Below are positions 53,404 to 62,570 of a DNA stretch of 64,000 bases, one piece after another. A program made the position numbers and the translations under genes. The stretch comes from Barnesiella sp. An22. GTDB lineage: Bacteria; Bacteroidota; Bacteroidia; Bacteroidales; Barnesiellaceae. Position 1 is the stretch's first letter. Each line of letters opens with the position of its first letter. Below the pieces are notes generated by a model. The model made no database searches. It had not been told where the DNA came from and worked only from the letters and a program-made list of their open reading frames with translations. The DNA lies in assembly GCF_002159975.1 (NCBI RefSeq), contig NZ_NFJR01000011.1, positions 36,250 to 100,249 on the forward strand, given 5' to 3'.

Positions 53404-54336
53404 TCAAAAGGCTTCTCGGTATTTCCCGTCGGAACTGTCGTCGATGATGCTCAGGTAGCTGGCGTATCTCGATTCGCTTATCTCGTGATTTTCGAGAGCC
53501 TTCAACACCGCACAGCCGGGTTCGTGCCGGTGGGTGCAGTCGCTGAAGCGGCATCCCCGCGAAATCTCGAATATCTCGGGGAAGAAGTGAGCCACCTCGC
53601 TTGGGTTGAAGTCGATGGTGCCGAACCCCTTGATGCCCGGGGTGTCGATGAGGTATCCCCCTTGAGGCAGCGGGTACATCTCGGAGAAGGTGGTCGTGTG
53701 CATGCCCTTGTGGTGGGCGGTCGATACGGCACCGATTCTGATTTCGACACCGGGCAGGATGCGGCTGATGATGGTCGATTTCCCCACCCCCGAATTACCC
53801 GATAGCAGGGTGATGCGATCTTTGAGCGAGTCGGTGATGAAGTCGAACCCCTCGCCCGTGGCGGCCGACACGCAGCGGCACTCGTAGCCGATGGAGCGGT
53901 AGAGGTAGCAGAGTGCCTCGGCATACTCCCGGTCGTCGGGGGTGAAGGTGTCGCACTTGTTGATGACGATGTGCACGGGTATGCGGTAGGCCTCGGCCGT
54001 GGCCAGAAAGCGGTCGATGAAGGTGGTCGAGGTGAGGGGCGAGTTGACGGTGACCACAAGCAGGGCCAGGTCGATGTTGGCGGCGATGATGTGCGACTCT
54101 TTCGACAGGTTGGAGGCCCGGCGTATGATGTAGTTCTTCCGCTCGTGTATGCGGGTGATGAAGGCGGTATGGTCGGGGTTCATCTCGATGTCGACCCGGT
54201 CGCCCACCGATACCGGGTTGGTACTGCGTATTCCCTTCAATCGGAAATTCCCCTTGATTTTGCACGGTATCGACTCGCCCGCATCGGTGCGCACGATATA
54301 CCAGCTACCCGTATTTTTGATGACAAGCCCTTCCAC
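53404..54336 (-). CDS. rsgA: Ribosome small subunit-dependent GTPase A
   Basis: The protein has 310 residues from a GTG at 54336. The longer frame, to 54489, is rejected because the promoter TACATTTG (54356-54363) and a terminator (54388-54430) lie inside it. The OB-fold, a circularly permuted GTPase with [15 protein letters not shown] and DTPG motifs, and a C-terminal Zn site ([14 protein letters not shown]) fit RsgA. It matures the 30S subunit. NlpC/P60 follows. Confidence 0.94.
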   Translation of the reverse strand: MEGLVIKNTGSWYIVRTDAGESIPCKIKGNFRLKGIRSTNPVSVGDRVDIEMNPDHTAFITRIHERKNYIIRRASNLSKESHIIAANIDLALLVVTVNSPLTSTTFIDRFLATAEAYRIPVHIVINKCDTFTPDDREYAEALCYLYRSIGYECRCVSAATGEGFDFITDSLKDRITLLSGNSGVGKSTIISRILPGVEIRIGAVSTAHHKGMHTTTFSEMYPLPQGGYLIDTPGIKGFGTIDFNPSEVAHFFPEIFEISRGCRFSDCTHRHEPGCAVLKALENHEISESRYASYLSIIDDSSDGKYREAF

Positions 54337-54355
54337 GTAATCGGTTTTTAGGTTA

Positions 54356-54363
54356 CAAATGTA
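54356..54363 (-). promoter_or_regulatory. -7 element of the rsgA promoter
   Basis: It reads TACATTTG on the minus strand, 19 bases from the GTG start codon. Confidence 0.5.
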
Positions 54364-54387
54364 GCAGAAAGTTTTGGAAATGGAAAT

Positions 54388-54430
54388 AAAAAAGAGGTGC
54401 GCCCGCGGTTTTTCGACCCGGCTCACCTCT
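54388..54430 (-). terminator. Intrinsic terminator of pyrH-frr
   Basis: AGAGGTG at 54393-54399 pairs with CACCTCT at 54424-54430. On the minus strand about six T follow. Confidence 0.75.
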
Positions 54431-54454
54431 GGTATGACCAATTTGAAAGTGTCG

Positions 54455-55015
54455 TTATACGGTGAGAATCTCTTTCTCCTTCTCGGCAAAGATGTCGTCG
54501 ATTTTTTTCATGTATTTGTCGTGCAGCTTTTGAGCCGAGGCTTCGCCATCTTTGGCTACATCTTCCGACATGCCCTCTTTCTGGGCCTTTTTCAAGGCGT
54601 CGATTACATCGCGGCGGGCGTTACGTACGCTCACTTTGGCATTTTCGGCCTCTTGTTTCGACTGTTTCACGAGCGCTTTGCGTCGTTCCTCGGTCAACGG
54701 GGGAATGGAGAGCCGGATAATTTCGCCGTTGTTCTCGGGGGTGATGCCCAGCTCGGAGTCGAGAATGGCTTTTTCGATAACCCGGAACATCGATTTTTCC
54801 CACGGGGTGATGACGATGGTGCGGGCGTCGGGCACCGAAATGTTGGCTACATTCGAGAGCGGGGCCTGGCTGCCGTAGTAGTCGACCCGTATGCCGTCGA
54901 GAATCCGCGGGTTTGCTTTACCGGCCCGGATGTGAGCCAGAGCCTCGTCGAGGAATTCGATAGCCATAGACATTTTTTCTTCGGCCGTGTTGAGATATGT
55001 TTTTACGTCGTCCAT
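54455..55015 (-). CDS. frr: Ribosome recycling factor
   Basis: The protein has 186 residues from the ATG at 55015; an ATG 14 codons upstream is less likely since the family begins here. Typical segments are [22 protein letters not shown] and [20 protein letters not shown]. It releases the ribosome from mRNA after termination. It follows pyrH on the same strand after 79 bases. Confidence 0.97.
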   Translation of the reverse strand: MDDVKTYLNTAEEKMSMAIEFLDEALAHIRAGKANPRILDGIRVDYYGSQAPLSNVANISVPDARTIVITPWEKSMFRVIEKAILDSELGITPENNGEIIRLSIPPLTEERRKALVKQSKQEAENAKVSVRNARRDVIDALKKAQKEGMSEDVAKDGEASAQKLHDKYMKKIDDIFAEKEKEILTV

Positions 55016-55094
55016 AATAAAGTAGGGTTGAAAAGTTTCTAATAGTTTTGTGAACAAATGTACTCTTTTTTTCGAGAATGACCAAGCGGGCCGG

Positions 55095-55805
55095 TTAATA
55101 TACCAGGGTGCCGATGTTCTCGCCCGACAATACCTTTTTCAGGTTGCCCACGGTATCCATGTCGAATACGATGATGGGCAGGTGGTTCTCTTTGCAGAGG
55201 GTGGTGGCGGTGAGGTCCATTACCTTCAGGCCGCGGGTGTAGATTTCGTCGTAGCTGATCTTGTCGAACTTCACGGCGGTGGGGTCTTTCTCGGGGTCGG
55301 CCGTATAGATGCCGTCGACGCGGGTACCCTTGAGCATCACGTCGGCTTCGATTTCGATACCGCGCAGGGCCGAACCGGTGTCGGTGGTGAAGAAGGGGTT
55401 GCCCGTTCCGCACGAGATAATGGCGATTTCGCCCTTCTGCATGGCCTCGATGGCTTTCCACTTGCTGTAATGCTCGCCGATGGGGAACATGTTGATGGCC
55501 GTGAATACCCGGGCCTTTTGGCCTACCTTCTCGAGCGCCGAACTCAAGGCCAGGCTGTTGATGACAGTGGCCAACATGCCCATCTGGTCGCCTTTCACCC
55601 GGTCGACCCCTTGGGTCGTTCCGCTCAATCCGCGGAATATGTTGCCGCCGCCGATGACGATACCGATTTCGATACCCATCCCGGCAATCTCTTTGATTTG
55701 CGAGGCATACTCGGTTACCCGTTTTTCGTCGATGCCATATTGTTTTTCACCCATGAGCGACTCGCCGCTCAGTTTCAGGAGTATTCTTTTGTAACGATTG
55801 CTCAT
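55095..55805 (-). CDS. pyrH: UMP kinase
   Basis: The protein has 236 residues from the ATG at 55805 ([17 protein letters not shown]); an upstream ATG at 55841 adds a poor N-terminus. Amino-acid-kinase fold signatures include [25 protein letters not shown] and [12 protein letters not shown]. It makes UDP from UMP and is regulated by UTP and GTP in other bacteria. The pyrH-frr pair is a conserved arrangement. Confidence 0.96.
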   Translation of the reverse strand: MSNRYKRILLKLSGESLMGEKQYGIDEKRVTEYASQIKEIAGMGIEIGIVIGGGNIFRGLSGTTQGVDRVKGDQMGMLATVINSLALSSALEKVGQKARVFTAINMFPIGEHYSKWKAIEAMQKGEIAIISCGTGNPFFTTDTGSALRGIEIEADVMLKGTRVDGIYTADPEKDPTAVKFDKISYDEIYTRGLKVMDLTATTLCKENHLPIIVFDMDTVGNLKKVLSGENIGTLVY

Positions 55806-55951
55806 AACCACACTGTGTTTGTTGATTTTATTGGTTTTCAAAAATAGTGAATTTTTATTATTCTCTGAATTTTGGGTCGCAAATTCTGTAAGAAAAATAG
55901 CAGTTTCGTTTTTTTAGCCTCTTCTTTGCCGATATTCCGCTGCCGAATGTG

Positions 55952-55959
55952 TATATTTG
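55952..55959 (+). promoter_or_regulatory. -7 element of the secreted repeat protein promoter
   Basis: TATATTTG, with a TTTG at 55925-55928 a little too far upstream (23-bp spacer). Confidence 0.45.
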
Positions 55960-55987
55960 TCCGTCTGTAATGTGATTGATTAAACGT

Positions 55988-56881
55988 ATGAATATGAGGC
56001 GGGTAATAGGTGTGCTTCTTTTGTGTGCGACGCTCTTTGCGGCATGGGGTGAACAGCCGTATCGCACTGTATTGCGGAAAGCCGACGACTACTTTGTAAA
56101 TGCCGAGTGGCGCGATGCTCTTGCCATGTGCGACACGCTGCTCGAGCGTCGACCCGGTCGGGTGAAAACCTATGTCGATGCGGTGGTTGCTTCGGCCATG
56201 CTCAACGACTCGGCAGCTATCATGCAATATGTGGTGCGGTCCGAGATGCAGGGGCTCTCGCTCGATTCGCTCTTTACGGGCATCGATGTGCTCTCCCGCT
56301 CCATTGGACAGACCGGCGTGTATGAACAGGTGCTGCTGCTGGTCAAGAGCGAGCAGCCTTGGTTTACGCGGGTGGCAAACAATTACCTGTTGGGTTACTA
56401 CGAGTTCCGGCGTGATGCGGTCCACACCCTGGCCATTGCCGATGAGTTGCTGGCGGTGATGCCTCGCCAGGTCAACTACCTGAAGTCGAAGGCTAATGCC
56501 CTGCTGCTGGCCGGCGACAGCGAGGCCGCTGTCGAGGTGCAGAAGTCGATTCTGCAAATCGACTCGCTCGACTTCGATGCCAATCTTTTTCTGGGTAGCT
56601 ACTATGCCGTCAAGGGGCAGGAACGACTCGATTCGATAGATACCCGTTATCTCGAGGAGGTGGGGCAGCCACCGGTGCAGGCCTCGTACTATCGCGAGGC
56701 CAAGCGCGAGGTGCTCGCTTCCGATATAGCCAGTGCCCGTCGCTATTTTACGGCGGCGGTTCAGAGGCAAAGCAATCGGTATTTGACCGACCAACTGGCT
56801 CGGCTGGACCGTCTGACCGACGTGTTGCCCCAGCTCAGCGGCATTGTCAAACCGTTGCTCTGGCGGTTAAAGCAGGAATGA
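55988..56881 (+). CDS. Secreted TPR-like helical protein
   Basis: The protein has 297 residues from the ATG at 55988 (an ATG two codons later is possible). A signal peptide (VIGVLLLCATLFAAWG) precedes helical repeats of roughly 34 residues with the TPR-like pattern, for example AVVASAMLNDSAAIM. I recognise no catalytic motif. It may be a periplasmic scaffold. The end overlaps the convergent birA gene by 15 bases. Confidence 0.72.
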   Translation: MNMRRVIGVLLLCATLFAAWGEQPYRTVLRKADDYFVNAEWRDALAMCDTLLERRPGRVKTYVDAVVASAMLNDSAAIMQYVVRSEMQGLSLDSLFTGIDVLSRSIGQTGVYEQVLLLVKSEQPWFTRVANNYLLGYYEFRRDAVHTLAIADELLAVMPRQVNYLKSKANALLLAGDSEAAVEVQKSILQIDSLDFDANLFLGSYYAVKGQERLDSIDTRYLEEVGQPPVQASYYREAKREVLASDIASARRYFTAAVQRQSNRYLTDQLARLDRLTDVLPQLSGIVKPLLWRLKQE

Positions 56882-57616
56882 TACCTCTTTGAAGGCGAAG
56901 CGTCTCTCCTCGCCCGTATCGGTCGTGAGTATCAGATGGCCGTCGGGCTCTACCCCTGTAATCGAAGCATAAAAGGTTTTGCCCTCGCTGCAATAGGGAT
57001 ACTCTCCGTCGTTGCGGTAGAGGGTGGCTGCATACTCTTCGCGCAGCGCCCGGGCCGAGTCGGTAAAGGTCTGCTGGTAGCGGGTGCGGAAAGCATCGAC
57101 AAACTGGTCGAGAACCGCCTCGATGTCGTAGGTATGACCCGTAATCTGGAACAGCGAAACGGGGTTGGGAGCATCGCTCACGAAAGTTGCTTGGTTGATG
57201 TTGAGTCCTATGCCCACGATGGAGCGGGCAAAAGTGGTGCCGCTTAATACATTTTCGATGAGGATGCCGGCTATCTTCTTGTCCTCCCAGTAGATGTCGT
57301 TGGGCCATTTGATGGAGAAGCCTGTGGCATAGCGGCCGAGCAGGTCGGTCATGGCCAGCGAAACGGCCTGCGAGAGCAGAAACTGTTGGTTGGCCGGGAT
57401 GTGTTCGGGGCGCAGCAGCAGGCTGAAGGTAAGGTTCTTGCCCGGTTCCGATTCCCACGAGTTGCCCCGTTGTCCACGTCCGGCCCGTTGGGTATCGGTG
57501 TAGACGATATGGCCCTCGGGCAAGTGCCGGTCGGTATCGAGTTGTTGCAGATAGGTGTTGGTCGAAGCGGTTTCGACCAGGTGGTCTTTGGTGAAAATTA
57601 TCTCTTTGGTTTCCAT
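56867..57616 (-). CDS. birA: Biotin--[acetyl-CoA carboxylase] ligase
   Basis: The protein has 249 residues, a catalytic-domain-only BirA without an N-terminal DNA-binding domain. The biotin loop is recognisable as GRGQRGNSWESEPGKNLTFS near residue 46, with KWPNDIY near 104. It attaches biotin to the carboxylase carrier protein. It follows yraN by 18 bases. Confidence 0.94.
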   Translation of the reverse strand: METKEIIFTKDHLVETASTNTYLQQLDTDRHLPEGHIVYTDTQRAGRGQRGNSWESEPGKNLTFSLLLRPEHIPANQQFLLSQAVSLAMTDLLGRYATGFSIKWPNDIYWEDKKIAGILIENVLSGTTFARSIVGIGLNINQATFVSDAPNPVSLFQITGHTYDIEAVLDQFVDAFRTRYQQTFTDSARALREEYAATLYRNDGEYPYCSEGKTFYASITGVEPDGHLILTTDTGEERRFAFKEVSFLL

Positions 57617-57634
57617 TGCGTTTGCAGATGAATG

Positions 57635-58003
57635 TTAACAGTTAAGAGGGGCGAGAAAGGCATCTTCGATATGTTCGATTTCGAAGCTGTCGTTATTGCC
57701 CACAAGGGTGATGATGTCGAATCGCACCTCGAACGGGATATTGAACAGGCGTATGTAAGCATCGGTAGCCCGCACGATATTCTTGATTTTGCGCAGGGTC
57801 ACCGCCTCTTCGGGGCGTAGAAAGTCGAGACTGCTGCGGGTCTTCACCTCGACCACGACGAGGGTCGTGTCGCGATAGGCCACCAGGTCGAGCTCCATCT
57901 TCCCGCTGCGCCAGTTGATGTCGCGAATGATGTACCCCTTTGAGATGAGGTATTCGGCCGCCCGTTCTTCGCCGGTCTTTCCCAATTGGTTGTGTTGTGC
58001 CAT
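57635..58003 (-). CDS. YraN/UPF0102 family endonuclease-like protein
   Basis: The protein has 122 residues. A PD-(D/E)XK-type core, GKMELDLVAYRDTTLVVVEVKTR, with the preceding Glu13 (GEERAAEYL), is typical of the family. The role in DNA repair is suggested in other bacteria but unproved. It is followed by birA after 18 bases. Confidence 0.93.
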   Translation of the reverse strand: MAQHNQLGKTGEERAAEYLISKGYIIRDINWRSGKMELDLVAYRDTTLVVVEVKTRSSLDFLRPEEAVTLRKIKNIVRATDAYIRLFNIPFEVRFDIITLVGNNDSFEIEHIEDAFLAPLNC

Positions 58004-58133
58004 AGGCTTGCGATTGGGTAGCGAATATACGAAGATTCGGCGGGAATCGGAAGCCGGAGTGCAGATAAAGTGAAAGAGAATAGGGGGAAAATGGTTTTTA
58101 AGCGTTATCTATTCAATTATTCAATAATAGTTA

Positions 58134-58141
58134 TATATTTG
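58134..58141 (+). promoter_or_regulatory. -7 element of the SIMPL protein promoter
   Basis: TATATTTG lies 35 bases before the ATG at 58177. Confidence 0.45.
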
Positions 58142-58176
58142 TGCAGGAGTATGTAATCCGTAAAAATAGAAGAGAT

Positions 58177-58881
58177 ATGAAAAACAAGTGGATTGTACCG
58201 GCTATCATTGTAGCCTTGGGCCTGTTTTTGTTGGGCCAGCGTATCGAGAGTGGCATCGTCAAGTCGAAAGAGGCTGTGCGAACGGTCTCGGTGAAAGGCC
58301 TTTCGGAGCGGGAAGTCCCGGCCGATCGGGTCATCTGGCCGCTGGTATATAAGGAGTTGGGCAACGATTTGAGCTCGATATACCGGGCGGTGAATGCCAA
58401 GAACAAAATCGTGATCGATTTCTTGAAATCGAACGGCATTGGCGAGAACGAAATTTCGGTGGCCCCTCCCAGCATCGTCGACATGCAGGCCGACCGATAT
58501 AGCAACCTCAATAATCCGTATCGATACAACGTCACCTCGGTTATCACCGTTTCGTCGAATCAGGTCGACAAGGTGCGCGAGCTCATTGTGAAACAGGCCT
58601 CTCTGCTGGAGCAGGGGGTAGCCATCGTGTCGGGCGACTACCAGTACAACACGCAGTTCCTCTTTACCAAGTTGAACGAATTGAAACCCGAGATGATTGC
58701 CGAGGCCACCCAGAATGCCCGTATCGCCGCCGAGAAGTTTGCCAAGGATTCGGACAGCAAGCTGGGCAAAATCTCTTCGGCCTATCAGGGGCAGTTCTCT
58801 ATCGAGGATCGCGATGCCAATACACCTTATTTAAAACACGTGCGCGTAGTGACCTCGGTGGTTTATTACCTGAAAGATTGA
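58177..58881 (+). CDS. SIMPL domain-containing protein
   Basis: The protein has 234 residues from the ATG at 58177; a GTG 12 codons upstream is unlikely as it overlaps the -7 box. An N-terminal membrane anchor (VPAIIVALGLFLLGQ) leads to a SIMPL domain, with RTVSVKGLSEREVPADRV near residue 40 and VTSVITVSSNQVDKVREL. The family (DUF541) forms oligomeric rings in the periplasm; its function is poorly known. A terminator follows at 58910. Confidence 0.88.
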   Translation: MKNKWIVPAIIVALGLFLLGQRIESGIVKSKEAVRTVSVKGLSEREVPADRVIWPLVYKELGNDLSSIYRAVNAKNKIVIDFLKSNGIGENEISVAPPSIVDMQADRYSNLNNPYRYNVTSVITVSSNQVDKVRELIVKQASLLEQGVAIVSGDYQYNTQFLFTKLNELKPEMIAEATQNARIAAEKFAKDSDSKLGKISSAYQGQFSIEDRDANTPYLKHVRVVTSVVYYLKD

Positions 58882-58908
58882 TTGAAATTGTTTTATGCGT
58901 TAACTTTG
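58878..58908 (+). promoter_or_regulatory. Promoter of tadA
   Basis: TTG at 58878-58880 and TAACTTTG at 58901-58908 with a 20-bp spacer. The -33 box overlaps the end of the SIMPL gene and the start point falls inside the SIMPL terminator stem. Confidence 0.7.
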
Positions 58909-58909
58909 C

Positions 58910-58955
58910 GGAGAGTCCTTGAGTCGGTAGCGACCGGGGATTCTCCACTTTTTTT
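58910..58955 (+). terminator. SIMPL gene terminator, overlapped by the tadA transcript start
   Basis: GGAGAGTCC at 58910-58918 pairs with GGATTCTCC at 58938-58946 with one G-T wobble. Seven T follow at 58949-58955. The tadA promoter directly precedes it. Confidence 0.75.
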
Positions 58956-58969
58956 ATAAGTGCAACAGA

Positions 58970-59416
58970 ATGATGGACGATAAAGAAAAAGACGAGCGAT
59001 ATATGCGGATGGCCTTGCAGGAGGCCCGGGCGGCTTTCGAGGCTGGCGAAATTCCGGTGGGGGCCGTAGTGGTGTGTAAGGACCGGGTAGTAGCCCGAGC
59101 CCATAACCTGACCGAGTGTCTGGGCGATGTGACGGCTCATGCCGAGATGCAAGCCATCACCTCGGCGTCCGCTTCGTTGGGGGGCAAGTATCTGACCGAC
59201 TGTACCCTCTACGTTACCCTGGAGCCTTGTGTAATGTGTGCCGGGGCTATCGGATGGTCGCAGTTGTCGCGTGTCGTCTTCGGGGCCGGCGACGACAAGC
59301 GGGGTTACCGCCGCTTTGCTCCCGAAGCCCTGCACCCCAAAACCCGCGTCGAGTCTGGTATTCTGGCCGACGAGTGCGCCGCCTTGATGAAGAGCTTTTT
59401 CAAACGGCGGAGGTAG
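58970..59416 (+). CDS. tadA: tRNA adenosine(34) deaminase TadA-like
   Basis: The protein has 148 residues. Zinc-deaminase motifs are HAEMQAI (His and Glu near 57-59) and LEPCVMCAGAI (Cys at about 87 and 90). TadA makes inosine at the wobble position of tRNA-Arg(ACG). The C-terminal pattern FKRRR fits the family. A guanine or cytosine deaminase role is possible but less likely given length and motifs. It is convergent with the acyltransferase gene, the stops one base apart. Confidence 0.92.
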   Translation: MMDDKEKDERYMRMALQEARAAFEAGEIPVGAVVVCKDRVVARAHNLTECLGDVTAHAEMQAITSASASLGGKYLTDCTLYVTLEPCVMCAGAIGWSQLSRVVFGAGDDKRGYRRFAPEALHPKTRVESGILADECAALMKSFFKRRR

Positions 59417-59417
59417 G

Positions 59418-60398
59418 TTACAGACCGAAGCAACGGTATATGAGCGGGGATGGTATTTTCTTGATGATTTTGGCAACGAGTACCGGGAGATAGATACCTA
59501 TGAGAATGCTGGCCAGATAGAGTGTCCAATAGGCGACTTCGGAATGGGGAATTTTCGCGTATACGATTCGAATGGCTATTTGCGGGAAGATACCCAGTAA
59601 AAAGATTTGGAATGTATAATCTCTGAACGAAGCAAACAGCCGAGGTGTCAAAGGTGCCAGATTAAGAGCTAAAGAGGTTGAAGCGAGTATGCCCGAGAGA
59701 TTTAGTAGCAGCCTGGGGCATCCCGGAATAAGCGTAAAGGCACAGAATAGAGCCAATAGCACGATGAATATCCAAGGTGTGCTCAGGTATTGGTGCAGGT
59801 GAAATTGACAAAAGAGTATCCCCAGACAAAAGAAAATCAGCATATAAGCCACATTGGAGAGGCAGAGCAACTCAATATCGGCAGGAAAAAATAGATTCAG
59901 TGCGATACACCCCAATAAGAGTATTCCAATCTTGAAGGGACTTGTAATCATATATTTCAAGAGAGGGTAGGTAAGCATGATAATAAAGAGAGTTGCGACA
60001 AACCACATTTCGCTTAAGGGATTACTCCCCGGATACAGGAAACTGTTGACAAACTGCGAAATTGACAACTCCACAGGGCGTTTCATAAACGGGGCAAATG
60101 CAAATTTCACTGCAAATGTGAACAGCGTGAAGAAGAGAAACGGAATACCTAATCGTTTGAGCTTATCGATAACTACATTTTTATAAGCGATATTGCGGCT
60201 TATTTTGGTATAATAGAAAAGGAAGCCCGATATAAACATGAACAGGGGCATGTGGAAACTGTAAATAATTGTTTCGATGGCTGCGCTTACCGGGGTCTCG
60301 GGATTCTCAAAGGTTCCGGTGAGCGTGATGTGCCCGACGACGACCAGCAGCATGCTCCATCCTTGCAGTATCTGGAGCCATGTAATTTTTTGTTTCAT
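59418..60398 (-). CDS. Acyltransferase 3 family membrane protein
   Basis: The protein has 326 residues from the ATG at 60398 (MKQKITWLQIL); the frame continues far upstream in AT-rich sequence without domain. About ten membrane segments and the pattern QGWSMLLVVVGHITLTG (His within the family active site), with SFHMPLFMFISGF near 60, identify the family that O-acylates sugars. The acceptor is unknown. The gene is AT-richer and uses different codons from its neighbours, which may signal transfer. Confidence 0.85.
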   Translation of the reverse strand: MKQKITWLQILQGWSMLLVVVGHITLTGTFENPETPVSAAIETIIYSFHMPLFMFISGFLFYYTKISRNIAYKNVVIDKLKRLGIPFLFFTLFTFAVKFAFAPFMKRPVELSISQFVNSFLYPGSNPLSEMWFVATLFIIMLTYPLLKYMITSPFKIGILLLGCIALNLFFPADIELLCLSNVAYMLIFFCLGILFCQFHLHQYLSTPWIFIVLLALFCAFTLIPGCPRLLLNLSGILASTSLALNLAPLTPRLFASFRDYTFQIFLLGIFPQIAIRIVYAKIPHSEVAYWTLYLASILIGIYLPVLVAKIIKKIPSPLIYRCFGL

Positions 60399-60525
60399 GT
60401 GGGGGTAGTAATAGTCTTTCTTTATAAAACACAAAAAGTTTATATTTATTGTATGTTTTTTCTTGATTGCCGGCAGGGTTCCGGTTTTTGTCGTGAACGA
60501 TTGTAAGTGATTATTATCGAAATAG

Positions 60526-60556
60526 TTTGCAGAGAAAAAAAGATTTCGTATCTTCG
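60526..60556 (+). promoter_or_regulatory. Promoter of rpsA
   Basis: TTTG at 60526-60529 and TATCTTCG at 60549-60556 with a 19-bp spacer; one base departs from TAnnTTTG. Confidence 0.6.
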
Positions 60557-60620
60557 CACCGATTTTAACAGACCATATAATGTCTAACTTAGTAATCAAA
60601 AAATCAATTATTTAAACAAC

Positions 60621-62423
60621 ATGAGTGAAGAACTGAAAAATGGCCCGGTAGAAAATTTCGACTGGGACGCCTATGAAAATGGCGAAGTGTATGGCGACAA
60701 AAGCCACGACGAATTGGTAAAAACTTATGACCAATCGCTGAACACCGTTAAAGACAAAGAGGTAATCGAAGGTACGGTTATCGCCCTGAACAAGCGCGAG
60801 GTAGTCGTAAACATCGGTTACAAATCGGATGGTATCATTCCGATGAGCGAATTCCGCTACAATCCCGATTTGAAAGTGGGAGACAAAGTAGAGGTTTATA
60901 TCGAAAATCAAGAAGACAAGAAAGGACAATTGGTTCTGTCGCACAAGAAAGCCCGCGCTACCCGTTCTTGGGATCGTGTTAACTCGGCTCTCGAAAACGA
61001 CGAAATCATCAAGGGTTATATCAAATGTCGTACCAAGGGCGGTATGATTGTCGATGTATTTGGCATCGAAGCATTCTTGCCCGGTTCTCAAATCGACGTG
61101 AAACCCATCCGCGACTACGATGTATTCGTAGGTAAAACGATGGAATTCAAGGTGGTTAAAATCAATCAAGAATTCAAGAACGTGGTTGTTTCGCACAAGG
61201 CTCTCATCGAGGCCGAGCTCGAGCAACAGAAGAAAGAGATCATCGCCAAACTCGAAAAAGGTCAGGTTCTCGAGGGTACCGTCAAGAACATTACCTCGTA
61301 TGGTGTATTCATCGACCTGGGCGGCGTAGACGGTCTGATTCACATCACCGACCTCTCTTGGGGCCGTGTTTCGCACCCCGAAGAGGTGGTTTCGCTCGAC
61401 CAGAAACTCAACGTCGTTATCCTCGACTTCGACGACGAGAAGAAACGTATCGCTCTGGGCTTGAAACAACTGCAACCGCATCCCTGGGATGCTCTCGATC
61501 CCAACCTGAAAGTAGGCGACAAAGTAAAAGGCAAAGTCGTTGTGATGGCCGATTACGGTGCATTCGTCGAAATCGCTCCGGGTGTAGAGGGTCTTATCCA
61601 CGTTTCGGAAATGTCGTGGTCGCAACACCTGCGTAGCGCTCAAGACTTCATGAAAGTGGGCGACGAGGTAGAGGCCGTAATCCTTACGCTCGACCGCGAA
61701 GAGCGCAAAATGTCGCTGGGTATCAAACAACTCAAACCCGATCCCTGGGAAAATATCGAAGAGAAATATGCCGTTGGTTCGCGTCACCACGCCAAAGTTC
61801 GCAACTTCACCAACTTCGGTGTATTTGTTGAACTCGAAGAGGGCGTAGACGGTCTTATCCACATTTCGGACCTCTCTTGGACGAAGAAAATCAAACACCC
61901 CTCGGAGTTCACTCAGATCGGTGCCGACATCGAAGTTCAAGTGCTCGAAATCGACAAGGAGAACCGTCGTCTCAGCCTCGGTCACAAACAACTCGAGGAG
62001 AATCCTTGGGACGTATTCGAGAACATCTTTACCGTTGATTCTATCCACGAGGGTACAATCGTCGAGATGCTCGACAAGGGTGCCGTTATCGCATTGCCTT
62101 ACGGTGTAGAAGGTTTCGCTACTCCCAAACACCTGGTAAAACAAGACGGTACGCAAGCTCAACTCGAGGAGAAACTCCCCTTCAAGGTTATCGAGTTCAA
62201 CAAAGACGCCAAACGTATCATCCTCTCGCACAGCCGTATCTTCGAAGATGAGGCTAAGGCTGAGGCCAAGAAAGAATCGGCTGCCAAGAAAGCTGCCAAG
62301 AAAGCTGCTAAGGCCGAGGATACGATTGTAACTCCGCAAGTTGAGAAGACGACGCTGGGCGACATCGACGCTCTGGCTGCTCTGAAAGAGAAACTCGAAG
62401 CCGAGGACAAAAACAACAAATAA
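60621..62423 (+). CDS. rpsA: 30S ribosomal protein S1
   Basis: The protein has 600 residues. Six S1 domains follow in order, beginning near 47 (VIEGTVIALN), 130 (IIKGYIKCRT), 215 (VLEGTVKNITSYG), 300 (KVKGKVVVMADYG), 390 (RHHAKVRNFTNFG) and 475 (IHEGTIVEMLDKG). A Lys/Ala/Glu-rich tail ends the protein. It binds mRNA on the 30S subunit. Codons are strongly biased to AAA, GAA and GTT, as expected for a highly expressed gene. It ends at a strong terminator. Confidence 0.96.
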   Translation: MSEELKNGPVENFDWDAYENGEVYGDKSHDELVKTYDQSLNTVKDKEVIEGTVIALNKREVVVNIGYKSDGIIPMSEFRYNPDLKVGDKVEVYIENQEDKKGQLVLSHKKARATRSWDRVNSALENDEIIKGYIKCRTKGGMIVDVFGIEAFLPGSQIDVKPIRDYDVFVGKTMEFKVVKINQEFKNVVVSHKALIEAELEQQKKEIIAKLEKGQVLEGTVKNITSYGVFIDLGGVDGLIHITDLSWGRVSHPEEVVSLDQKLNVVILDFDDEKKRIALGLKQLQPHPWDALDPNLKVGDKVKGKVVVMADYGAFVEIAPGVEGLIHVSEMSWSQHLRSAQDFMKVGDEVEAVILTLDREERKMSLGIKQLKPDPWENIEEKYAVGSRHHAKVRNFTNFGVFVELEEGVDGLIHISDLSWTKKIKHPSEFTQIGADIEVQVLEIDKENRRLSLGHKQLEENPWDVFENIFTVDSIHEGTIVEMLDKGAVIALPYGVEGFATPKHLVKQDGTQAQLEEKLPFKVIEFNKDAKRIILSHSRIFEDEAKAEAKKESAAKKAAKKAAKAEDTIVTPQVEKTTLGDIDALAALKEKLEAEDKNNK

Positions 62424-62457
62424 TCGTTGTGAAGTAATCGACAAATGACTCTATACC

Positions 62458-62490
62458 GATAGGCCGGCAATTTTGCCGGCCTATCTTTTT
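62458..62490 (+). terminator. Intrinsic terminator of rpsA
   Basis: A perfect 11-bp stem (GATAGGCCGGC with GCCGGCCTATC) with a 6-base loop is followed by TTTTT. Confidence 0.85.
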
Positions 62491-62537
62491 ATCGGGGTAT
62501 CGTATTGTCTGAAGTAACGTATCTGCTCGAAAAGGGT

Positions 62538-62545
62538 TATCTTTG
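62538..62545 (+). promoter_or_regulatory. -7 element of the rnz promoter
   Basis: TATCTTTG lies 25 bases before the start codon. The -33 box is not clear. Confidence 0.5.
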
Positions 62546-62570
62546 TAGATATTGTATACCGTCAGAAGTT

